From Brevibacillus sp051967035 (GTDB lineage Bacteria; Bacillota; Bacilli; Brevibacillales; Brevibacillaceae): DNA of 64,000 nt. This document shows positions 60,560 to 64,000 of this stretch, piece by piece (the first letter of the stretch is position 1; each line of letters starts with the position of its first letter). Location: contig NZ_JBQCKK010000004.1 of the NCBI RefSeq assembly GCF_051967035.1, forward strand, positions 62,001 through 126,000, in the 5' to 3' direction. The notes under the pieces are model-generated. The model was given only the letters and a program-made list of their open reading frames with translations. It was not told the DNA's origin and searched no databases. The translations under genes were made by a program, and so were the position numbers.

Positions 60560-60588
60560 ATTATAAAGGGGTTGTTTTTCTCCGTCAA
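60560..60588 (-). promoter_or_regulatory. Promoter of the sulfate-assimilation operon
   Basis: On the minus strand, -35 TTGACG (60583-60588), a 17-base spacer and a perfect -10 TATAAT (60560-60565) lie about 55 bases before the sirB ATG. Confidence 0.85.
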
Positions 60589-60623
60589 TAATCAATTCCT
60601 AATTTCTTGAAAATAATCCTGAT

Positions 60624-60648
60624 GAAAAGATATTTTGCACATCTTTTC
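60624..60648. promoter_or_regulatory. Inverted repeat upstream of the sulfur promoter
   Basis: GAAAAGAT (60624-60631) and ATCTTTTC (60641-60648) flank 9 bases, centred about 50 bases upstream of the -35. It is a candidate activator or repressor site for a sulfur regulator; I could not match it to a CymR or CysL consensus. Confidence 0.45.
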
Positions 60649-60746
60649 GTTTTGCTGGATAAGAAAACCTCGATCGAATCCTTCTCAAAGATGAGCAGCC
60701 CCGCCTGAGCGAAAAGGCCGTTCTTGCTGGATCGGTTTGTCTACGC

Positions 60747-60775
60747 AAAAAAGCTGCCGGCAGCACCGACAGCTT
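60747..60775 (-). terminator. Terminator after the DUF350 gene
   Basis: On the minus strand, AAGCTG-t-CGG pairs with CCG-g-CAGCTT around a 5-base loop, followed by six Ts (complement of the A run from 60747). It lies 31 bases after the DUF350 stop. Confidence 0.88.
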
Positions 60776-60806
60776 CTTGCTTCGTTCTTCTTTTTTTGGC
60801 TAGTAG

Positions 60807-61244
60807 TTAATAGCTGATGAGCGCAGCCATCAGCAAGCCTGCCGCAATGCTCAGCCTGGAGGCGAAAATGCCCACGGCTACGTTCCCTTTCGGGATTTCA
60901 GACACGACCTTGAACGGCGTCACCCACTCGAACAAGTAAAAAACGAGGACTTGAAACACCGTGCCGACCAGTCCCCAGACGACCAAATCCCACAGGTTGA
61001 CGGAATGGTAGACAGCCGATGCGAGGACGATCGCCAGCCCGATCATTTTGCCGCCCAGATCGTGGGCAGCTGCCTTGGCCGCCGCCATTTTTTTCGTGTC
61101 GTCTGTCTGCGCCCCGTCTCGGATTAACGCGAATTCCTTATAGGGAGTCGTAAAAGCAAACACCAGAATCCCCACTGCCAATATCGGAATTGTCACAGCC
61201 AAATAGGCCAAAAAATTGAGTATGTAGCTCCATTGCGAAATCAT
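60807..61244 (-). CDS. DUF350 membrane protein
   Basis: A 145-residue integral membrane protein with four hydrophobic segments (about 8-32, 64-80, 85-108, 122-143) and a charged cytoplasmic loop (RDGAQTDDTKKMAAAKAAAHDLGG). It matches the DUF350/YjfL type. In E. coli, YjfL is encoded with a YgiC/YjfC-type ATP-grasp enzyme and a small lipoprotein, as here. The function is unknown; a membrane or polyamine-stress role has been suggested for such clusters. It ends at a strong terminator. Confidence 0.82.
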   Translation of the reverse strand: MISQWSYILNFLAYLAVTIPILAVGILVFAFTTPYKEFALIRDGAQTDDTKKMAAAKAAAHDLGGKMIGLAIVLASAVYHSVNLWDLVVWGLVGTVFQVLVFYLFEWVTPFKVVSEIPKGNVAVGIFASRLSIAAGLLMAALISY

Positions 61245-61265
61245 GCCGCGCCCCTCTCCTTTTCG

Positions 61266-62501
61266 CTATCCTTTGATACCGACTGGCAAATAATACGACA
61301 GGTTGTTGGTAATCGGCCCTCCCACCCGGGCCACAATCGCAGAGGCTTCCCCGCCAATCCAGAAGGAACCCCACAGCAATCGTCCCGCGTAAGGTCCGGC
61401 CATGGTCTGTACCGTGATCTCAGGCAGCTCCACCCGCTGTTGATAGATCATCGGCTGCTCCCAGTACAACGCCTCCTGATCCTTCTCCACCAAGGTGCCG
61501 TCTGCCGCAAACAGGGCGACCCCGCCCCCTTCCCTGCCGAAAATAGGCTTGGTTACGTAGTCGGTCGTTCCGGCAAAATGGTTTTCGAAATAGGTCGGAA
61601 GCATGTAAGCGCCGATTGTCGCATGCTCCTCTTCAGTAAAAAACTCGCCCGCCTCGTGCACATTCCAGATAAGCGCCTGGAGCGCCTTTGTCTGAATCAA
61701 AAACGCGGACGGCGGATTGATAATCGCCAGCTTTCTGTCCGCAATCAGCGATAAAACATGCTCGCCTGTCGGGTAGCCGTCTTCGTCTTGCTCGTCGGCG
61801 AGCTTTTCCAGCGCGTGCAAGCGGTACAGTACCTCGACGGGAAGCAGGCTGTCGCCGTCCTGCACGTACAGTCCGTCCTCCCAGACGCGCAGCTTTTCCA
61901 GCGGCGCAAACCGCGCGGCCATCCCCGATTTTTCCAGTAAATAAAGCGTGGTGCCCTTGTCTTCCTCGTGCCAATCCAGCGCGCTAAACCAGATGTGCTC
62001 TACCGGATAACCCATGTCCCTGTAGGCTTGCAATAGCGTGGCAAAAGCCTGGCGCAGCTGGCCGTCCATGCCGGCATTCGGGTTGGTCACCCCGAAGAAG
62101 CGGCAGGCATGTTCGTTGACGTAAAACGCTTCGACGATCCCTGTCGGCGTGTCGCTGTTGCACTCCAGCATCTTCAGCCCCGCCGGTGTCTCGGCAAAGT
62201 CGAAGCGCCCGATCGCCGTCGGCAGCTTGGGCAGGACTGCCGTTCTGACCGTTTGCAGCGCTTGCTGCGGGACGCCCAATTCGAGCAGGAGCGCGTCGTC
62301 TGCCTGTTGCAGCACGGGCGTTACTTTGGCAAAAATCCGGCCCAGCGCAGCCGTCGCCGTCGCCAGCTCCTCCCGAAACGAGGCCGGGATGAGGTGCAGA
62401 TCGGCCAGCGCATACTCTTCCCCGTACATCCAGTCCCATGTAAAAATGCCTTCCTCACGCAAAGGGCCGTACAGCGCTTCTCTTCGCTCCCGTACCGTCA
62501 C
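61266..62501 (-). CDS. Glutathionylspermidine-synthase-like ATP-grasp protein
   Basis: A 411-residue protein resembling the synthetase domain of glutathionylspermidine synthase (YgiC/YjfC type), without the amidase domain. Landmarks are RFDFAETPAGLKMLECNSDTPTG near 90-115, TKPIFGREGGGVALF for ATP binding and the C-terminal WGSFWIGGEASAIVARVGGPITNN. Such ATP-grasp enzymes form amide bonds, possibly between a peptide or carboxylate and a polyamine; the true substrates of free-standing members are unknown. I start at GTG 62501, 5 bases after GGGGTGA; GTG 62510, overlapping the lipoprotein stop, is possible. Confidence 0.82.
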   Translation of the reverse strand: MTVRERREALYGPLREEGIFTWDWMYGEEYALADLHLIPASFREELATATAALGRIFAKVTPVLQQADDALLLELGVPQQALQTVRTAVLPKLPTAIGRFDFAETPAGLKMLECNSDTPTGIVEAFYVNEHACRFFGVTNPNAGMDGQLRQAFATLLQAYRDMGYPVEHIWFSALDWHEEDKGTTLYLLEKSGMAARFAPLEKLRVWEDGLYVQDGDSLLPVEVLYRLHALEKLADEQDEDGYPTGEHVLSLIADRKLAIINPPSAFLIQTKALQALIWNVHEAGEFFTEEEHATIGAYMLPTYFENHFAGTTDYVTKPIFGREGGGVALFAADGTLVEKDQEALYWEQPMIYQQRVELPEITVQTMAGPYAGRLLWGSFWIGGEASAIVARVGGPITNNLSYYLPVGIKG

Positions 62502-62506
62502 TGGCC

Positions 62507-62776
62507 TCACCCCGAACTGGACACGCCTGAGCTGCCGATTCCGCCCTTGTAGCTGCTCGGACTGATGCCGCTTGATACGCCTTGCGACTTGCTTTTCGAC
62601 GAACCGCCTCCGTAGTAGGTGGACGACCCGCCGCGCGAGCTGCTTCCTCCGTCGTCGCAATAGCCGTCCTTGTCTCTGTCGTAGCAATCGCCTCCATCGT
62701 CTGACGAGCAGCCGCTGATGGCCACCGTTGCTGCCACAAACAAGCCGACGACCTTGGCCGATTTTGTCAGTGCCAT
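62507..62776 (-). CDS. Small Ser/Gly-rich lipoprotein
   Basis: An 89-residue predicted lipoprotein. The signal ends in ISGC with C23 acylated, followed by a DRDKDGYCDD segment that resembles a calcium-binding or Excalibur-like loop and a Ser/Gly/Tyr-rich tail. Its position before a YgiC/YjfC-type ATP-grasp gene matches the YgiB/YjfM lipoprotein genes of E. coli, though I see no strong sequence match to DUF1190. The tail serines, lysines or C-terminal carboxylate could be a ligase target; that is inference. Confidence 0.72.
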   Translation of the reverse strand: MALTKSAKVVGLFVAATVAISGCSSDDGGDCYDRDKDGYCDDGGSSSRGGSSTYYGGGSSKSKSQGVSSGISPSSYKGGIGSSGVSSSG

Positions 62777-62787
62777 CCTCTTCCCTC

Positions 62788-63237
62788 CTACCCTGCCGGC
62801 CGTGCGTAGTAAATGTACACCTGGCGATCCTCATCCACTTCCGCCGATGTTTTTTCCCACTCGCGTCCGTTCAGGTACAAATAGTCGCTTTGCATATGCA
62901 AAAGAGCATCGTCGTCGTCCTTGAACGAAAAGGTGTGCACAAGCGGGTACACTCGCGTATTCTCGCGATATTCCCGCAGCTCGATCTGAATGCTCCCCCA
63001 ACGCACGGACGGCCTCTCCGCGTAGTCCACAGCCGTCTCCTCCGCCGAATGCCGGACGTAGATCACGTACGTCCCCGGCTCAATCGCGCAAGAGGTCTTC
63101 TCGTAGACGACATGCCCCTTCACCAGATAGTCGCAGGCAAAACGCAAGGACACCTCGTCCTTGTCGATCCGGTCATAAGAAAACAAAACCGGGTACCCGT
63201 TCGCCTCGTCCAGCAGCCGATATTCCAATCTGGCCAC
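62788..63237 (-). CDS. Unrecognised beta-rich protein of the ATP-grasp cluster
   Basis: A 149-residue soluble protein starting with GTG after ATGAGGTGA. It is rich in strand-like segments with aromatic residues (EYRLLDEANGYPVLFSYDR, FACDYLVKGHVVYEKTSC, IYVRHSAEETAVDYAERP, QVYIYYARPAG) and has no signal peptide. I do not recognise a family. It lies 11 bases before the small lipoprotein gene and is the probable first gene of the four-gene cluster. It could be a partner or substrate of the ATP-grasp enzyme. Confidence 0.68.
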   Translation of the reverse strand: MARLEYRLLDEANGYPVLFSYDRIDKDEVSLRFACDYLVKGHVVYEKTSCAIEPGTYVIYVRHSAEETAVDYAERPSVRWGSIQIELREYRENTRVYPLVHTFSFKDDDDALLHMQSDYLYLNGREWEKTSAEVDEDRQVYIYYARPAG

Positions 63238-63346
63238 TTTTTCACCTCATTTCTCTGAAAATGCTGCTTCGCTTTCACGACCTGCCCCATTTCATACGCG
63301 CGACAACGCCATTCGTTTCCAAAAATTTTAAAAACCGAGAAAAAAA

Positions 63347-63384
63347 GAAAAAAGCTGGTGCAAGCCCCCGGCCAAGCCCCAGCT
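63347..63384 (-). terminator. Terminator after the inositol-phosphatase gene
   Basis: On the minus strand, AGCTGG pairs with CCAGCT (complements at 63379-63384 and 63353-63358) around a 20-base loop, followed by six Ts. Confidence 0.65.
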
Positions 63385-63411
63385 GTGGTGGTTCCTGTGA
63401 AAAAAGTCACG

Positions 63412-64000
63412 TTACCGCGAGGCTGAAAAAACCGACCTTGTGGAGTCGGCCATGACAGGCTCCGCAATCAGGCCGCGAATCGCCTCGTGCAAGTGTCCGT
63501 TTGTCGCCAAAAGCGAGGGCGCCTGCTCTTGGGCAAACGGCTCATGCTGATACGGTTTCCCTTGCCAGTCGGTGATGGTCGCTCCCGCTTCGCTTGCAAT
63601 GACGATCCCCGCCGCCACATCCATGATGCCCGAGCGCTGCATGACGATGTAGTCCAGCCAGCCGTTGGCGAGCAGACACCAGTCGAGCGCCGGAGCGACG
63701 TTGCGCAGCAGGCGCTTCGTGTTCAGCACGAACGGCTCCGTAAAGGCCAGCTCCTCCGGCTTGGTCACGGTATTGCGCCCGCGGATATAGGTCCCGACGG
63801 CGCACGTCAGGTCTGTCCGGTTGTTGATCGCCATGCGTTTGCCGTTCAAAAATGCGCCCTGCCCTTTTTCCGCCCAGAACATTTGCCCCGCCACCGGGTT
63901 GTAGACGACGCCGAGAACAAGCTCGCACTTGTGCTGCAAGGCAATGGAGATACTGAAGTACGGATGGCCGATAAAGTAGTTGTTCGTTCCGTCCAGCGGG
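63412..64000 (-). CDS. Inositol monophosphatase-family protein, partial
   Basis: The N-terminal part is cut by the window edge; about 195 residues remain. The last bases encode PLDGTNNYFIGHP, the metal-binding motif of the family. The second motif, GIMDVAAGIVIASEAGATITDW, is also present. Such enzymes remove phosphate from inositol-1-phosphate, fructose-1,6-bisphosphate, PAP or similar substrates. A PAP phosphatase role would suit a genome with APS kinase, but the neighbouring genes do not prove it. A terminator follows, so it is a separate unit from the next cluster. Confidence 0.88.
   Translation of the reverse strand, partial: PLDGTNNYFIGHPYFSISIALQHKCELVLGVVYNPVAGQMFWAEKGQGAFLNGKRMAINNRTDLTCAVGTYIRGRNTVTKPEELAFTEPFVLNTKRLLRNVAPALDWCLLANGWLDYIVMQRSGIMDVAAGIVIASEAGATITDWQGKPYQHEPFAQEQAPSLLATNGHLHEAIRGLIAEPVMADSTRSVFSASR

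Larger units (their letters stand above)
60507..60806. other. AT-rich control region of the sulfur operon
   Basis: This 300-base gap holds, from left to right, the SD hairpin, the sigma-A promoter, an inverted repeat and the terminator of the DUF350 gene; each is listed separately. The stretch 60530-60660 is far more AT-rich than its surroundings. I see no small gene and no S-box or T-box fold. Confidence 0.6.

Noticed and set aside
60507..60806. SAM riboswitch (S-box) or T-box before the sulfur operon
   Set aside because: I could not find the conserved core or a terminator/antiterminator pair facing sirB; the only good terminator belongs to the upstream gene.

Overview
The window looks chromosomal and comes from a GC-rich, endospore-forming-type Firmicute, most like Brevibacillus or another member of the Paenibacillaceae. 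The evidence is Bacillus-type gene content (CitB-type aconitase, SftA translocase, Sip-type signal peptidase, EpsD/EpsL/EpsN homologues, hutUIG), strong AGGAGG ribosome sites, frequent TTG and GTG starts, and GC-rich coding DNA with AT-rich promoters. I see no rRNA, tRNA, CRISPR array, insertion sequence or prophage. The genus is an inference.

Layout. 0.2-3.5 kb, plus strand: a repair pair (ogt and an SPL-like radical SAM gene), then a MoaD-MoaE fusion and moeB. 3.5-7.1 kb, minus: an ABC exporter, response regulator and histidine kinase joined by ATGA overlaps, with a direct repeat upstream that resembles the HssR box of heme-stress systems. 7.4-10.1 kb, plus: aconitase. 10.3-14.6 kb, minus: a TetR regulator and two half-transporters that read as a heterodimeric multidrug exporter. 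14.7-18.2 kb, plus: a DUF3892 protein, alanine racemase and a phosphatase-fold lipoprotein. 18.2-22.4 kb, minus: a DUF4188 protein and TetR, IclR, aldo-keto reductase and GntR genes, several with visible operators. 22.6-28.2 kb, minus: hutU-hutI-hutG without hutH, behind an AraC-type regulator. 28.3-29.9 kb, minus: signal peptidase I and an RlmA-like methyltransferase.

30.1-48.2 kb, minus: a tightly overlapped 17-gene surface-polysaccharide operon. It holds sugar-nucleotide enzymes (uronate epimerase, sugar dehydrogenase, EpsC-type dehydratase, EpsN-type aminotransferase), Wzz, a tyrosine kinase, flippase, polymerase, EpsL-type initiating transferase, one GT4 glycosyltransferase and an LCP ligase. 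It also holds an unusual decoration set: a cytidylyltransferase plus CDP-alcohol phosphotransferase, a polysaccharide deacetylase, a FemAB-like acyltransferase, a PLP decarboxylase and an ATP-grasp ligase. The set suggests a wall-linked, uronate-containing polymer carrying amine or phospho-alcohol groups.

48.4-53.6 kb: a small protein of unknown function, sftA and a divergent lipoprotein gene. 53.6-60.5 kb, minus: a complete sulfate-to-sulfide operon (sirB, ferredoxin-type sulfite reductase, DUF3906, cobA-hemD, cysH, sat, cysC) behind a clear sigma-A promoter; precorrin-2 dehydrogenase and a sulfate permease are not in the window. 60.8-63.2 kb, minus: a four-gene cluster of a GTG-start unknown protein, a small lipoprotein, a glutathionylspermidine-synthase-like ATP-grasp enzyme and a DUF350 membrane protein. 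63.4 kb to the edge: an inositol monophosphatase-family gene cut by the window end.
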